64,000 nt of DNA from the NCBI GenBank assembly GCA_025936115.1, contig JAICTZ010000001.1, positions 124,001-188,000 on the forward strand, written 5' to 3'. A model generated the notes under the pieces. The model was not told the DNA's origin. It searched no databases and worked only from the letters and a program-made list of their open reading frames with translations. Position numbers and translations under genes: made by a program. Shown piece by piece: positions 1 to 17,101 of the stretch (positions are counted from its first letter, which is position 1; each line of letters starts with the position of its first letter). The stretch is from Polyangiaceae bacterium. GTDB lineage: Bacteria; Myxococcota_A; Polyangia; Polyangiales; Polyangiaceae.

Positions 1-41
1 ACGACCAGAGGCGCACGTGCCTCGAACCTTTTCGGAGCGCC

Positions 42-1451
42 ATGAGCAAAGCAAAGATCCTGGTCGTCGATGATGAGCCCGCGGCCCGCACCGCACTGGC
101 GGAAGTGCTCCGTCAGGAAGACTACGAGGTCGAGACAGCCGGGGACGGCTTCAAAGCACTCGGCCGGATGGAAGAGTTCGCGCCTGATCTGATCCTGACC
201 GACCTGAACATGCCGGGTATCGACGGCGTCGAGCTCCTGCGCAAGGTCAAGGAAGGGAACGCCGAGCTGCCGGTCGTGCTCATGACGGCCTTCGGGGGCG
301 TCGAACCGGCCGTGCGCGCCATGCGCGAAGGCGCCGAGGATTATCTCACCAAGCCGCTCAACACCGACGAGCTCATGCTGGTGCTCGCGCGCACCCTGGA
401 GCACTCGCGGCTCCGTCGCGAAACGTCAGTGCTCCGGAGCCGACTCGAAGAGCGGTACTCGTTCGACAACATCGTCGGGTCGTCGCCCGAGATGCAGCGC
501 TTGTTCAAGGCGGTGGCTCAGATTGCTCCGAGTCGCGCGACCGTGCTCGTGACGGGCGAGTCCGGCACCGGCAAGGAGCTCGTCGCCGCCGCGATTCACC
601 ATCACTCGCCGCGCGCGTCCGGGCCGTTCGTGAAGCTCCATTGCGCCGCCCTCGCGGAGAGCCTGCTCGAAAGCGAGCTCTTCGGGCACGAACGCGGGGC
701 GTTCACGGGTGCCGACCGCCGGCGCGAGGGACGCTTCGAGCAGGCAAACGGCGGCACGTTGTTTCTCGATGAAATCGGCGAAATTTCGCCGAGCACGCAG
801 GTCAAACTGCTGCGCGTGCTGCAGGAGCGGGAATTCGAGCGCGTGGGCGGCACCCAGACGCTGCACGTGGACGTGCGCGTGATCGTGGCCACGAACCGTG
901 ACCTCAAGGAGATGGTCGCCGCCGGTAAATTTCGCGAAGACCTCTACTATCGGCTCAACGTGATCAACCTGACGCTGCCTTCGCTCCGGCAGCGCCAGTC
1001 CGACGTGCCGGCCCTCGCGAGGCACTTTCTCAAACGCTACGCCGCCGAAAACGAGAAGAACGTCACCGCCTTCAGCGACGAAGCGCTCGCGCAAATCGCC
1101 AGCTACCCCTGGCCGGGCAACGTGCGCGAGCTCGAAAATGTGATCGAGCGCGCCGTGGTGCTCGCCGACGGCGAAGTGATCGAGGTTCGGCATTTGCCTC
1201 CCGAGCTCGCCGCGGCCTCACGCCGCGGGGGCCCTCCGGCCATTCCGGGTGCGACCCTCGAGGAGCTCGAGCGCTTCGCTATCCTGAAAACGATGGAGTC
1301 CGTCGGTGGTTCGACCAGCAAAGCGGCGGAAGTACTCGGCATCAGCGTGCGCAAGATCCAGTACAAGCTGCAGGAATACAGTAACGCGCAGAAGAGCCAG
1401 ACTCCGTCCGTCGCGCCGCGCGAGGAGTCGGACCCGTCAACGCAGAACTGA
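42..1451 (+). CDS. sigma54-dependent response regulator (NtrC family: REC-AAA-HTH_8)
   Basis: N-terminal receiver ILVVDDEP...LILTDLNMPG; AAA+ motifs GESGTGKE and GAFTGA; C-terminal Fis-type HTH (SKAAEVLGISVRKIQYKL). Confidence 0.95.
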   Translation: MSKAKILVVDDEPAARTALAEVLRQEDYEVETAGDGFKALGRMEEFAPDLILTDLNMPGIDGVELLRKVKEGNAELPVVLMTAFGGVEPAVRAMREGAEDYLTKPLNTDELMLVLARTLEHSRLRRETSVLRSRLEERYSFDNIVGSSPEMQRLFKAVAQIAPSRATVLVTGESGTGKELVAAAIHHHSPRASGPFVKLHCAALAESLLESELFGHERGAFTGADRRREGRFEQANGGTLFLDEIGEISPSTQVKLLRVLQEREFERVGGTQTLHVDVRVIVATNRDLKEMVAAGKFREDLYYRLNVINLTLPSLRQRQSDVPALARHFLKRYAAENEKNVTAFSDEALAQIASYPWPGNVRELENVIERAVVLADGEVIEVRHLPPELAAASRRGGPPAIPGATLEELERFAILKTMESVGGSTSKAAEVLGISVRKIQYKLQEYSNAQKSQTPSVAPREESDPSTQN

Positions 1452-1462
1452 GCTCACGCGGC

Positions 1463-1520
1463 TCACTCGTAGCGGAGCGCTTCGATCGGGTCGAGGCGCC
1501 ACTTGTTTCGCCGTTGCGGC
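1463..1520 (-). pseudogene. C-terminal remnant of a MacB/FtsX-family ABC transporter permease
   Basis: Reverse strand reads ...NKWRLDPIEALRYE*, the typical MacB-family C-terminus; no permease body upstream in that frame. Confidence 0.55.
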
Positions 1521-1670
1521 CCTTTGACCGAGCTCGCGAACGCCCAGCAACAAGGCACCCAGGCGCTCACCGCCGACGGCACCGGCATCATGAACATCAT
1601 GCTCGCCGCCATCTCGGCCGTCGATGGGCGAGACGATCGGCTTCCTCGAGAAGCGTAGCGGCAGCGGTGG

Positions 1671-2186
1671 TCATGGCAGCGCCTCGTCCTCGGGCGGGAC
1701 CGTCAAGACCGGGACCGGTGCGAGGCGCACGAGCTTCTCGGCGACGCTTCCGAGCAGCATGTGACGCAGGCCGGTGCGACCGTGCGTTCCGACGACGAGG
1801 AGCTGGTGCTTGCCTTCGTTTAAGGCTTTGAGCACCGTGGCCGCCGGGTTGCCCGCAAGGAGGCGCGTCGAGAGCTTGAGGCTCGCGGGCACGCTGAGCT
1901 TGGCCATGAACTCTGCCATTTCCGACTGGGCGTTCTCGCGGATGAGCTCGACCAGCGAGCGCGCGTCATTGCCGTGGCCGACCTGAATGGCCTCCGAGAC
2001 GTAGGCGGGACGATCCCAGACATGAACCACGTCGAGCTCCGCGCCGAACTTGCTCGCGACCTCGGCAGCGAGTCTCACGGCCGCGGCGGAGCACGCCGAA
2101 TAGTCGACCGGGACCAGGATCGATTGGATGTTCATCTTGAACCTGCTTGGGAGATTCGAAGTGGCTCTAAGCAAGGTCCGAACCAC
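1671..2186 (-). CDS. universal stress protein (UspA family)
   Basis: ILVPVDYSACSAAAVRLAAEVA and VVGTHGRTGLRHMLLGSVAEKLVRLAPVPVLTV; likely start at internal Met (MNIQSILVPVD). Confidence 0.93.
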   Translation of the reverse strand: MVRTLLRATSNLPSRFKMNIQSILVPVDYSACSAAAVRLAAEVASKFGAELDVVHVWDRPAYVSEAIQVGHGNDARSLVELIRENAQSEMAEFMAKLSVPASLKLSTRLLAGNPAATVLKALNEGKHQLLVVGTHGRTGLRHMLLGSVAEKLVRLAPVPVLTVPPEDEALP

Positions 2187-2450
2187 CCGGCGTGTGTCCA
2201 GGCGGCGCGTCCGGACCGCGTCAATCGGTTGCGCGAATAGAGCGGATGTCCGACGTTCGGGTGCAGCAGTTGCGCGGAGCCGGCGCCCCCGCGCACGCTT
2301 TGCGGCTCACCACCCGTCCAGAAAACGCGCCGGGCGCGCGCGACGCCGAGCGTCGTGCTCCGCCGTGCGCCTGCCGAGCGGGAGCTCGAGGCACTCATCC
2401 GTTGCGTGCAAGGCGACGTTCCGCCGGGAACGCAGCGCCCAGGAGATCTC

Positions 2451-2906
2451 ATGCAAAATCATGTTTGCTCGCGCCGTATCGCGCTCAAAGTCCTCGCCGC
2501 GGGTGGCGCCGCCGGTACGCTCGCCAGCGCCTGTTCCGGCCCCGCCGGCGCCGCGCCGGCTCCGGTCGGCGTGGTCCAGGCCGGCCTGGTTTCCTCGTAT
2601 CCCGTCGGTAGTTTGGAGCCCGTGGGCAACCTGGCGCTGGCAGTCGGCCGTGACGCCAAAGGGCTCTACGCCATGACGCTCACTTGCACGCACGAGGGGT
2701 GCAACATGGCCGTCGAGGGCAACGTGTCCGCCAGCGGGATCGTGTGCAGTTGCCACGGCAGCCAGTTCGATGCGAACGGCGGCGTCACTCGAGGCCCTGC
2801 GCAAGAAACGCTCACGCACTTTGCCGTTACCGTCGACGCGAGCGGGACGATCACGGTGCACGGCGACCAGACGGTCGCTGCAAGCGCTCGCACGCCCGTG
2901 GCGTAG
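2451..2906 (+). CDS. Rieske [2Fe-2S] protein with lipoprotein/Tat-like leader
   Basis: Ligand motifs CTHEGC and CSCHGSQFD; leader SRRIALKVLAAGGAAGTLASAC; start moved to ATG 2451. Confidence 0.9.
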   Translation: MQNHVCSRRIALKVLAAGGAAGTLASACSGPAGAAPAPVGVVQAGLVSSYPVGSLEPVGNLALAVGRDAKGLYAMTLTCTHEGCNMAVEGNVSASGIVCSCHGSQFDANGGVTRGPAQETLTHFAVTVDASGTITVHGDQTVAASARTPVA

Positions 2907-2975
2907 ACGGCCATGCCGGGAGCGCGTCGGTGATGCGGAGTTTGCAACCGCTCGCGACACGGCTATGAATCCTGG

Positions 2976-3791
2976 GTGACAGCCGCCTCCGGCGCGCCCC
3001 CGCGTAACACGAGCGAGCTCGTCGCGAGCGCGCGCGCCGGCAATCGCGAAGCCCTCGAGGAGCTGCTCGCGAGGGTCGCTCCATCGATCCATCGCTTCGG
3101 CCTGCGCATGTGCAAAAACGCACACGATGCCGACGACATCCTGCAAGACACGCTGCTCAACATCGCCGGGCACCTGCAAGACTTCGAGGGGCGGTCCTCC
3201 CTTTCGACCTGGGCATTGGCGCTTGCTCGCAGCGCCTGCGCTCGCAAGCGGCGCTGGTTGAAGAATCGCCCCGCTGACGACGCCGAGGCTTTGACCACCA
3301 AACCCGATCCGGAGCCCGGCCCCGAGCAGCGCGCCGGCGACCAAGAGCTCGCGGCCGCTCTTTCAAAAGCCCTCGAGGCCCTGGCCGACCCTTACCGCGA
3401 AGTGGTGCTGCTACGGGACGTGGAGGGGCTGTCCGCGCCCGAAACCGCCCGAGCGCTCGGGGTCAGCGTCGATGCCGTCAAGAGCCGCTTGCACCGAGCG
3501 CGCGAGAACCTCCGCGACGCGCTCCGCCCGCTGCTCGAGCCGGCGCGCGCGGCCACTGCCGGTGGATGTCCGGATGTCGTGACGTTGTGGTCGCGTAAGC
3601 TCGAAGGCGAGCTCGACCAGGCCGATTGTGAAGCGATGACGGAACACTTGCGGGGCTGCTCGGCGTGCAGCACCGCATGCGACGCCCTCAAGCAAGCGTT
3701 GCTCGCGTGCCATCGCATCGGAACCGACACCGTGCCACCCGAGGTTCAAGCTCGCGTCAAGGCGGCCGTCCGAACCTGGGCCGGAAGATAG
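2976..3791 (+). CDS. ECF RNA polymerase sigma factor with fused C-terminal zinc-finger (anti-sigma-like) domain
   Basis: Sigma2 (DADDILQDTLLNIAGHLQDFEGRSSLSTWALALAR), sigma4 (ALGVSVDAVKSRLHRAREN), C-terminal HLRGCSAC zinc-finger motif. Confidence 0.9.
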   Translation: MTAASGAPPRNTSELVASARAGNREALEELLARVAPSIHRFGLRMCKNAHDADDILQDTLLNIAGHLQDFEGRSSLSTWALALARSACARKRRWLKNRPADDAEALTTKPDPEPGPEQRAGDQELAAALSKALEALADPYREVVLLRDVEGLSAPETARALGVSVDAVKSRLHRARENLRDALRPLLEPARAATAGGCPDVVTLWSRKLEGELDQADCEAMTEHLRGCSACSTACDALKQALLACHRIGTDTVPPEVQARVKAAVRTWAGR

Positions 3792-3957
3792 GACCCGCCA
3801 GCGGCAGCCTCTAACGCAGCGCGGGGACACCGCGAAACCTTTGCGCGGCGCTAGGACGCCGGCGAAATGAATGCGCCGAGCGAGCAGCCTACCTGCCGGC
3901 GTAGCTGGATTTTTGCAGATAATCAGGCGGCCCGCCCCTTGCTACTCCCGCTGCACC

Positions 3958-4479
3958 ATGAACAAGACGCTGCCGAACCAGATCCGCCTAGAGCTGAGGC
4001 GCCAGCACACGTCCATCGCGGAAGCCCTGCAGGATCTCCTGCGCTTGGCGAGCGATGCCGATCCACGGGCGCTGCAACTTGCCTGGTCCGCCTTCGAGCG
4101 CGAGCTCTTTCGGCATCTCGAATTCGAAGAAACCTCCTTGTTCTCCCTGGCCGAGGGGGCGTATCCGGATGAGGTGCGCGCCATGCGCGCCGACCACGAC
4201 CGGATTCGCGACGTGGTCTGTGAGCTCGGACTCTTGTGTGATTTGCACGCGGTGCGCAAGCGCGCGGTGGAGCGGCTCGTGAGCATGCTGCGCACGCACG
4301 GCGAACGCGAAGACGCGACGCTTTACCGCTGGGTCGACGAGCAGGCGCCCGTCGAGACGCGGCGCCACTTGCTGCGCTTGTTCATGGATACGGCACGCTC
4401 CGAGTTCAAGGCCGGCTCCGCGGCGAAGGCAAACGCCGGCGACCGGCCCGGGACGCCGGTCAGCCAGTCTCGAGTCTGA
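3958..4479 (+). CDS. hemerythrin-like HHE domain protein
   Basis: RRQHTSIAEALQDLL...ERELFRHLEFEETSLF...MRADHDRIRDVV...THGEREDATLY; start at ATG 3958. Confidence 0.8.
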   Translation: MNKTLPNQIRLELRRQHTSIAEALQDLLRLASDADPRALQLAWSAFERELFRHLEFEETSLFSLAEGAYPDEVRAMRADHDRIRDVVCELGLLCDLHAVRKRAVERLVSMLRTHGEREDATLYRWVDEQAPVETRRHLLRLFMDTARSEFKAGSAAKANAGDRPGTPVSQSRV

Positions 4480-4531
4480 GCGCCGCGCCACAGCTTCGCT
4501 CCGTCTGGTCGTCGCTCAGCTCCGTCGTCGC

Positions 4532-7671
<3,140 letters not shown>

Positions 7672-7677
7672 CAGCCA

Positions 7678-10646
<2,969 letters not shown>

Positions 10647-11018
10647 ACCTTCGCTCCCATTCGGACGCGTTGGCCCGCGGTGGGATCCTCTGCTTCCGCC
10701 GCCGACGCTCGATCGCATTGCCTGGGTCCCCCATGCTGCCCTGCTGTTTGGCGCGTTCGGCGGCGCGCTCGGCTGCACGGGCCGGATGCTGCGCGGGTCG
10801 GTCGGGCAGGTGCTCGGGACCTTGGAGGAACTCGGGATTGCTGCGTCCGGCGCTGACTGCCGCCCCGAAGAGCGCGCAGGTCTTGCGGACGCCTGGCACG
10901 AGGCCGCAAACCTAGCGCGCGGGTCCGGCGAACGAATCGAAGTTGCCCGTGCGCAGACGGGGCACACGGCTTGCTAACTGAGGGGAGCAACGGCGTATCG
11001 CCGACGAGAGGAAGCATC

Positions 11019-11459
11019 ATGTCAACCGCTCCGATTTCCAAGATCCTGGCACCCGTCGACTTGTCCTCCTGCTCGAGGGCGGCGCTCGAGTTCGCGTACA
11101 AGCTGGCCGTGCCCTTCGGCGCGAGCATCGAGGCGATGTTCGTACGCCCGCTCCATGGCGTCACCCCGAGCGGCGAGACGCAGCCGCCCAAAGGGGACGA
11201 GCTCGAAGCAGCCCGCGCGGAGCTGCATCGCTTCGTCATGAGTATCCCCGGCACGCGTCCCGGTGTGATCACGGAGCGCGTCGAAGCCGGCGATGCCCAC
11301 GAGCAAATCCTACGTGCCGCGGAGCACGGCGGCTTCGATGTGATCGTGCTCGGAACGCACGGCCGCACGGGACGCGTGCGCTCACTCGCCGGCAGCGTGG
11401 CCGAAAGCACGGTCCGAACGGCGTCCTGCCCGGTCATCACCGTGCGCGAACCACGCTGA
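11019..11459 (+). CDS. universal stress protein (UspA family)
   Basis: ISKILAPVDLSSCSRAALEFA... VIVLGTHGRTGRVRSLAGSVAESTVRTASCPVITV. Confidence 0.93.
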   Translation: MSTAPISKILAPVDLSSCSRAALEFAYKLAVPFGASIEAMFVRPLHGVTPSGETQPPKGDELEAARAELHRFVMSIPGTRPGVITERVEAGDAHEQILRAAEHGGFDVIVLGTHGRTGRVRSLAGSVAESTVRTASCPVITVREPR

Positions 11460-11661
11460 AACGCCGGCCGCAGTCGCTGCGGGGTCCAGTGTGAAGCGGG
11501 CCGGGAGCGCGGAAAGCGCCCACCGGCTCGTGACGTCGTCGAGCGGCGTCTCGGGGCTCATGGTGTACGGCTCGTCCAGCATTGCACCGTCGACGGGCTG
11601 CTTTTCGGCATCGACACCGACGAGCGACGCCGCAAACCTCAGATCCCGCTGGGTGAGAGGC

Positions 11662-12963
11662 TCAACGCGTCTCGACGCGCACGCCGTCCTTCACGCGGTC
11701 GCCCGGGTGCACGGCGACCACGGCACCCTCTTTGAGGCCGCTCTCGATCTCGACTTCCGTCTCGCCCCGATGGCCGAGCGTCACGGGCGTCAGCCGGACG
11801 CTCGCGTCTCCGACCTGGAAAACGGCCCAACCGTCGCCGCGACGGAACACGGCCCCTTGCGGCACCTTCAGCACGCGCGCGCTCTGCCAAAGCACGATGC
11901 GCGCTTCGACGCGATAGCCGTCGGCGAGCGCCGACCAGCGCTCGTACGGGTCGATCAGCGCGACGACCACGTTCACGCGTTGCTCGTCGACACCGAGCGC
12001 CGACGGACGAGTGAACGCGGAGGGCTCCACGCGCCGCACGCGACCCGCGACGTCGTGATCGCCACCCCAGCCGCGGATCACGACGGGCGTGCCCGGCAAC
12101 ACGTGTACGGCATCCGTCGTCAAGAGATCGACCACGACCTCGAGCGCGGCCGGATCGCCCACCTCGAGCAGGGGCGCGGACGCCTGAACGACGCCGGCGC
12201 TCTTCTGATGCACGCGCAAGATGCGTCCCGACACGGGCGCGAGCACGTCCACGTGGCGATCGGGAGCGCCAAGGCCGCCACGCCCGAGCGAGACGCGCGC
12301 GACGCGCACCTCCTCTTCGGCCACCTTCGCCCCGAACTCCGCCGAGGCGACCTCCTCCGTGCGCATCTTCAACGCAAATTCCGCCTGCTCCACGGCTTGC
12401 GATGAAATCGAGCCACTCTGGCCGAGCTGGCGAGAGCGCGCGAGCTCTTGTTCGGCGAGCTCCTTGGCGACTTTGGCACGCGAGACTTGCGCGCGCGCCT
12501 GCCCGAGCGACGAGAGGGCTGCGCCGAGGCGCGCTTCGGCTTCGGCGCGCGTTCTTTCGTCGAGCAACGGCGACGTCGCCGGAGCGATCTCCGCCAAGGC
12601 GTCGCCGGCGTTCACGGCGTCGCCGGGCTCGAGCGAAAGGCGCGCGAGACTGCCGGTCACGGGCGCAGACACGAGGAAGCGATCCTTCACCCGCGTGATG
12701 CCATCCTCCTCGACGGCAACGACGAGCGGGCCCCGAACGGCACGCGCCGTATCGACGGGCACCGGCTGCGGTCGGAGCGCGAGCACGGCTGCCAGGCATC
12801 CGCCGAGCAACCCCACCGCCAAGACGGCGTGCCGCAGGTTACGCCCGAGCGCGCGCCGCCGCTCTCGCGCCTTGCGACTCTTCGGCTCCGCCGCAGTGAG
12901 CGAGGCAGAGGGTGGTGCGGACGTGGCCGCTGGGAGCAAGACTTCGCTGCTGGTGCCGGACAT
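11662..12963 (-). CDS. HlyD/RND-type periplasmic adaptor subunit of an efflux system
   Basis: N-terminal TM, biotinyl-lipoyl-like halves, ARAVRGPLVVAVEEDGITRVKDRFLVSAPVTGSLARL, C-terminal EVEIESGLKEGAVVAVHPGDRVKDGVRV; start CAT 12961-12963. Confidence 0.88.
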   Translation of the reverse strand: MSGTSSEVLLPAATSAPPSASLTAAEPKSRKARERRRALGRNLRHAVLAVGLLGGCLAAVLALRPQPVPVDTARAVRGPLVVAVEEDGITRVKDRFLVSAPVTGSLARLSLEPGDAVNAGDALAEIAPATSPLLDERTRAEAEARLGAALSSLGQARAQVSRAKVAKELAEQELARSRQLGQSGSISSQAVEQAEFALKMRTEEVASAEFGAKVAEEEVRVARVSLGRGGLGAPDRHVDVLAPVSGRILRVHQKSAGVVQASAPLLEVGDPAALEVVVDLLTTDAVHVLPGTPVVIRGWGGDHDVAGRVRRVEPSAFTRPSALGVDEQRVNVVVALIDPYERWSALADGYRVEARIVLWQSARVLKVPQGAVFRRGDGWAVFQVGDASVRLTPVTLGHRGETEVEIESGLKEGAVVAVHPGDRVKDGVRVETR

Positions 12964-12971
12964 GAATTTCC

Positions 12972-15335
12972 TCACTCTCGTGCTTTGAGAACCGCCACCA
13001 AGTCGAGCGTGTCCAGGCTGCGACGCACCCAGAGCGCGCTCGCTGCCGCGGCGAACAGCGTCACGACGACGGAAAGCAGATACGTGCGCGGCGCGATCGC
13101 GACCTGCCAACGGAACGTCTCTTGGTCCACCGTGCTCATGAATTGCCGGGCCCAAGCCCTGCCGAGCCAAAGCCCGACGGGGATGGCGAGCGCGACCTCG
13201 AGGGCCTGATTGCCCAGCAAAATCCAGGAGATCTCGCCGCGAGTGAAGCCGAGCACGCGCAGACTGGCGAGGTCACGCGCGCGAGCGGCGAGACCGATGC
13301 GCGCGTTGTTGTAGACGACACCGAACACGACGCCCGCCGAGAGCGCGATCGAAATCGCCGTCCACACGTTCATGAAGGACGTATTCATGTCGAGCATGCG
13401 CTGCATGTCGCCGCGAGCGTCCGACACGTCGATGATACTCGGCGAGCGACGGAGCTGGGCGTCGACCTGCGCCGTCCGCAGCGGATCCACTTTGAGCAAC
13501 ACCGAGGAGACGGCGCCGAGATCCCCTTCGAGCGCGGCGAGCGTCCCGGCCTGCGCGTAAATGGACATGCCGACCGACTCGTCGACGAAGCCGACCACGA
13601 CGGGCCGCACCGTCCGCCGGTCGCCTTCGCGCACCTCGACTTCCGGCCGATCGCCGATGCGGAGGCCGAGCACGTCGCCGAGCGTCTGCGTGAGGACGAC
13701 GCCGTCGGCGGGCACCGCCACCTCTGGTCCGCCGTGACCGACGAGGCGCCGCAGCGTGTTCGGCCTCGGTAGGCCCATCATGACTGAATCGCGAGCACGG
13801 TGTTCGTAGCGGATGCGCACGGGCACGGCGCGCAGGCCCTCGGCCGTGAGCACGCCGGGCACGCGAGCGAGCTCGGCGACGACCCCGGGCGCGACGGGCT
13901 TCGCGAAAACGACCGCCAGATCCTGGCGCTGCTCGCGCCGGAACGTGCCCTCGAAGTAGCTGATCAGCGAGTCCAGGCCGAAATGGCTCAAAATGAGCAG
14001 CGAAATGGCGCCTGCGATGCCGAACGACGAGAGCAGCGTCCGGAACGGCCGGCGCGTGATCTCGCGCAGCACCATCATGCCGCTCGTGCCGATGAGCGCG
14101 CTCACACCGAGCCGTTCGACGACGCTGCGTCGATAGCGCGCCGGCGCCGGCGGCTGCATGGCCTCCGCGGGCGGCAGACGAACGGCCGAGCGCACGGCAC
14201 CCCAAGCGCCCGCGAGCGCCGCGACGGCGCTCACGACCACGGCCGTCGCGACGAGGCCCGCGGTCAGATTGAACTCGAGGTTCGGAAATCGGAACGTCGT
14301 TCCGTAGAGCGCGAGCACGAAGTGCCCGAGCATGAGGCCGCCCGCGAGGCCGAGGACACTGCCGGGCAAGAGGACGACGAAGACGAGCCCGAGATAGTGC
14401 CGTCCGATCTCGACGTTGGAGTAGCCGATCGCCTTGAGCGTCGCTATCTCGGGCCGTTGCAGCCGAATCATGCGACCGAGCACCAAGTTCACGAGGAACG
14501 CCGTGACGCCCACGAACACGGCCGGCACCATGGTCGAGAGCACACCGAGCTGATCGAGCTCTTGGGAGACGATGCGATTCGAAATTTGGTCCTTGCGCGC
14601 GATCGAGCCGTTCCCGCCGAACGGCGCGAGCAGTCGGTCGAGCCCTTCGCGCACGGACTTTTCGGAAGCGCCCGGCGCAAGCTTCAGTGAGACGTCGTCG
14701 AACGCGCCGCCGAGCTGAAACGCCGTCGCGAGCGCCGAGCGCTGCATCCAGAGCACGGTGTGCCGCTTGGGATCGTCGACGAGCGCGCCGGGGCGAATCG
14801 CGTACACGAACTCGGGCGACAGCGCGATACCGGCGATGCGAAAGGAGCGGCGCTTGCCGTTCACGACGACTGGAACGTGGTGTCCCGGCTCGAGGCCGTA
14901 CGCCTCGGCGAAGGCTTCGAGCAGCACGACTTCGTCGTCGCGCTCGGGAAGCCGCCCCTTCTTCAAGTAGATGGCGTTCGTGGTCGGCACGCCGGAGGGC
15001 GGCAATGACAGCATGCGCCCGTAGGCGGGGTGCGACAGTCCCTCGATCGGCAGCGTTACGTCCTTGGCGACGCGCGTCTGCACGGTCGCGACGCCCGGCA
15101 ACGCTTCGACGCGGCGTGCCAGCGTTTCCGGCACGCGCTCGGCTTGAGCGAAGACGTCGGCGAAGCGGAAACGATCGTAGTAGTCGAGCTCGGACGCGAG
15201 CAGCGAAGCGTACGTTCCACGCAAAGCGATGAAGCACACGATGCCGCTCGCGAGGACGACGGCGATCGTGAAGATTTGGCCCTTGAGCGTGCGCGTCTCG
15301 CGCAAGAGCTTGCGGTTCAATGCGTTGAGCCACAT
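12972..15335 (-). CDS. ABC transporter permease, FtsX/MacB type
   Basis: [32 protein letters not shown]; two FtsX-like TM blocks including [19 protein letters not shown] and [19 protein letters not shown]. Confidence 0.9.
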   Translation of the reverse strand: MWLNALNRKLLRETRTLKGQIFTIAVVLASGIVCFIALRGTYASLLASELDYYDRFRFADVFAQAERVPETLARRVEALPGVATVQTRVAKDVTLPIEGLSHPAYGRMLSLPPSGVPTTNAIYLKKGRLPERDDEVVLLEAFAEAYGLEPGHHVPVVVNGKRRSFRIAGIALSPEFVYAIRPGALVDDPKRHTVLWMQRSALATAFQLGGAFDDVSLKLAPGASEKSVREGLDRLLAPFGGNGSIARKDQISNRIVSQELDQLGVLSTMVPAVFVGVTAFLVNLVLGRMIRLQRPEIATLKAIGYSNVEIGRHYLGLVFVVLLPGSVLGLAGGLMLGHFVLALYGTTFRFPNLEFNLTAGLVATAVVVSAVAALAGAWGAVRSAVRLPPAEAMQPPAPARYRRSVVERLGVSALIGTSGMMVLREITRRPFRTLLSSFGIAGAISLLILSHFGLDSLISYFEGTFRREQRQDLAVVFAKPVAPGVVAELARVPGVLTAEGLRAVPVRIRYEHRARDSVMMGLPRPNTLRRLVGHGGPEVAVPADGVVLTQTLGDVLGLRIGDRPEVEVREGDRRTVRPVVVGFVDESVGMSIYAQAGTLAALEGDLGAVSSVLLKVDPLRTAQVDAQLRRSPSIIDVSDARGDMQRMLDMNTSFMNVWTAISIALSAGVVFGVVYNNARIGLAARARDLASLRVLGFTRGEISWILLGNQALEVALAIPVGLWLGRAWARQFMSTVDQETFRWQVAIAPRTYLLSVVVTLFAAAASALWVRRSLDTLDLVAVLKARE

Positions 15336-15339
15336 CGGA

Positions 15340-16104
15340 TCACCAGCGGAGGTCGCTCGCACGTGCCCGCGTCGCGTTCGTGCGCGTCCCGTACACCCGC
15401 CCGTCACCGAGCGTCACCACGCGATCGGCCGCGGCCGCGATCGGCGCGTTGTGCGTGATGACGGCCGTCGCCGTGCCGAGCTCGCGGTTGATGCGATCGA
15501 GCACCTCGAGGACCAAGATGCCCGTGCGAAAGTCGAGCGCGCCCGTCGGCTCGTCGCACAGGAGCACCGACGGACGTTTGGCGATCGCGCGCGCGATCGC
15601 GACGCGCTGCTGCTCGCCGCCGGAAAGTTGGGTCGGAAAGTGGTCGAGCCGTTCGGCGAGACCCACGAGTCCGAGAGCCTCCTCGGGGTCGAGCGGATCG
15701 TCGGCGATGTCGGTGACGAGCGCCACGTTCTCGCGCGCGGTCAGGCTCGGGACCAGGTTGTAAAATTGGAAGACGAACCCGACGTGATGGCGGCGGTAAG
15801 CCGTGAGCTGGTCGTCGGCGGCGTCGGTGAGCTCCTCGGCGCCGAAGAAGACGCGGCCCTCACTCGGAACGTCGAGGCCGCCGAGGATATTGAGCAGCGT
15901 GGATTTGCCGCTGCCGGACGGTCCCAGGAGCACGAGGAATTCGCCGGCACGGAGCTCGAAGTCCACGCCGTCGAGAGCGCGTACGTCCACTTCGCCCATG
16001 CGATAGATCTTGCGCAGCCCCACGCAGGCCAAAATCGCGCTGCGTTCGGCTGCACGCACGGCCGGAGCGGAGACGGCAGCGGCGTCGTGACGAGCGAGAT
16101 CCAT
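15340..16104 (-). CDS. ABC transporter ATP-binding protein (LolD/MacB-like)
   Basis: Walker [10 protein letters not shown], signature [16 protein letters not shown], Walker [13 protein letters not shown]. Confidence 0.95.
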   Translation of the reverse strand: MDLARHDAAAVSAPAVRAAERSAILACVGLRKIYRMGEVDVRALDGVDFELRAGEFLVLLGPSGSGKSTLLNILGGLDVPSEGRVFFGAEELTDAADDQLTAYRRHHVGFVFQFYNLVPSLTARENVALVTDIADDPLDPEEALGLVGLAERLDHFPTQLSGGEQQRVAIARAIAKRPSVLLCDEPTGALDFRTGILVLEVLDRINRELGTATAVITHNAPIAAAADRVVTLGDGRVYGTRTNATRARASDLRW

Positions 16105-16372
16105 TGCCCGCCCGTTCGCAACATGCGTACCAGCGCCGCGCCGCGCGAAGCGTGCGCTTCGTGGGGTTGATGCGCACGAACTGCGCGCGGGCCGAGCTGG
16201 TCGGGAAATTCTGCGCGTCTCCGGCGCGCCCTCGACCCCGGCCTTCGGTGAGCCGGGCGCCGGACCTCATCCGATCGCCGGCCGCGCGGGCATATCGTGC
16301 GAAACTGCGTCGGGCTGCTCAAGACTGCGCCGCGACGCGGACTCGGCATGTGCCATGCAGTCGGAGGTCAGC

Positions 16373-16825
16373 ATGAAGGCCATTCGTCACATCCTGGTCC
16401 CTTCGGACTTCTCGGAGCCGTCGCGTGCGGCTCTCGAGTATGCGGCGGAAGTTTCGCGCGCGTTCGAAGCGAGCGTCGACGTCTTGCACGTCTGGGAGCC
16501 GCCGACGTTCATCCCGCCCGCAAGCCTGCTCGAGGCGGGCGTGGCCGATCTCTCGCTCGTCGAGGTTTTTCGCAAGAACGCCGAAGACGCGCTCGCAAAA
16601 TTCGTCGACGACGCGAGGAAACGCGAAATCGTGGTGCGCGCCTCCTTCACGGAGCTCGGTCCGCCCGCCCGCGTCATCACGGAATTTGCACGCAAACGCG
16701 ACTACGACCTGATCGTGATCGGCACGCACGGCCGAACCGGGCTCTCACACGCGCTGATCGGCAGCGTTGCCGAACGGGTCGTCCGTCACGCGTCGTGTCC
16801 AGTGTTGGCGGTACGGGGCCAGTAG
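16373..16825 (+). CDS. universal stress protein (UspA family)
   Basis: MKAIRHILVPSDFSEPSRAALEYAAEVSRAF... VIGTHGRTGLSHALIGSVAERVVRHASCPVLAV. Confidence 0.94.
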   Translation: MKAIRHILVPSDFSEPSRAALEYAAEVSRAFEASVDVLHVWEPPTFIPPASLLEAGVADLSLVEVFRKNAEDALAKFVDDARKREIVVRASFTELGPPARVITEFARKRDYDLIVIGTHGRTGLSHALIGSVAERVVRHASCPVLAVRGQ

Positions 16826-16897
16826 CCCGGCACGCCACGTTTGACGCGAACCCTTTCGAGCTGCCGCTGGCTCCAAGAAGAGAGGACCACGAAAGCC

Positions 16898-17101
16898 ATG
16901 TGCCAGCGCATCAACTGTTCCACCTGTGGCAAACCCACGTACGCCGGCTGCGGCCGCCACATCGAAGCGGTGCTTGGCGACGTCCCGGTAGCGGACCGCT
17001 GCCGTTGCCGGGAGAAGAAGGCGGCGTCCGGCCAAGCCGGCAGCCGGCCGCCCGCAGGTTTTTGGTCCTGGTTCGGACGCGAGAAAGGCAGGCAACCATG
17101 A
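16898..17101 (+). CDS. small Cys-rich protein of unknown function
   Basis: MCQRINCSTCGKPTYAGCGRHIEAVLGDVPVADRCRC, between usp and osmC-like genes. Confidence 0.65.
   Translation: MCQRINCSTCGKPTYAGCGRHIEAVLGDVPVADRCRCREKKAASGQAGSRPPAGFWSWFGREKGRQP

Noticed and set aside
426-1193. Long antisense ORF (255 aa) opposite the first response regulator
   Set aside because: High GC gives spurious long frames; the plus frame has clear NtrC motifs and the minus translation has no family signature
11382-11620. Minus-strand ORF with CBS-like phrase (MLDEPYTMSPETPLDDV)
   Set aside because: Too short and only weakly CBS-like; mentioned only as possible debris, not annotated
13273-15333. 686-aa minus ORF overlapping the FtsX-like permease
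   Set aside because: Arg/Ala-rich frame-shifted shadow of 12972..15335
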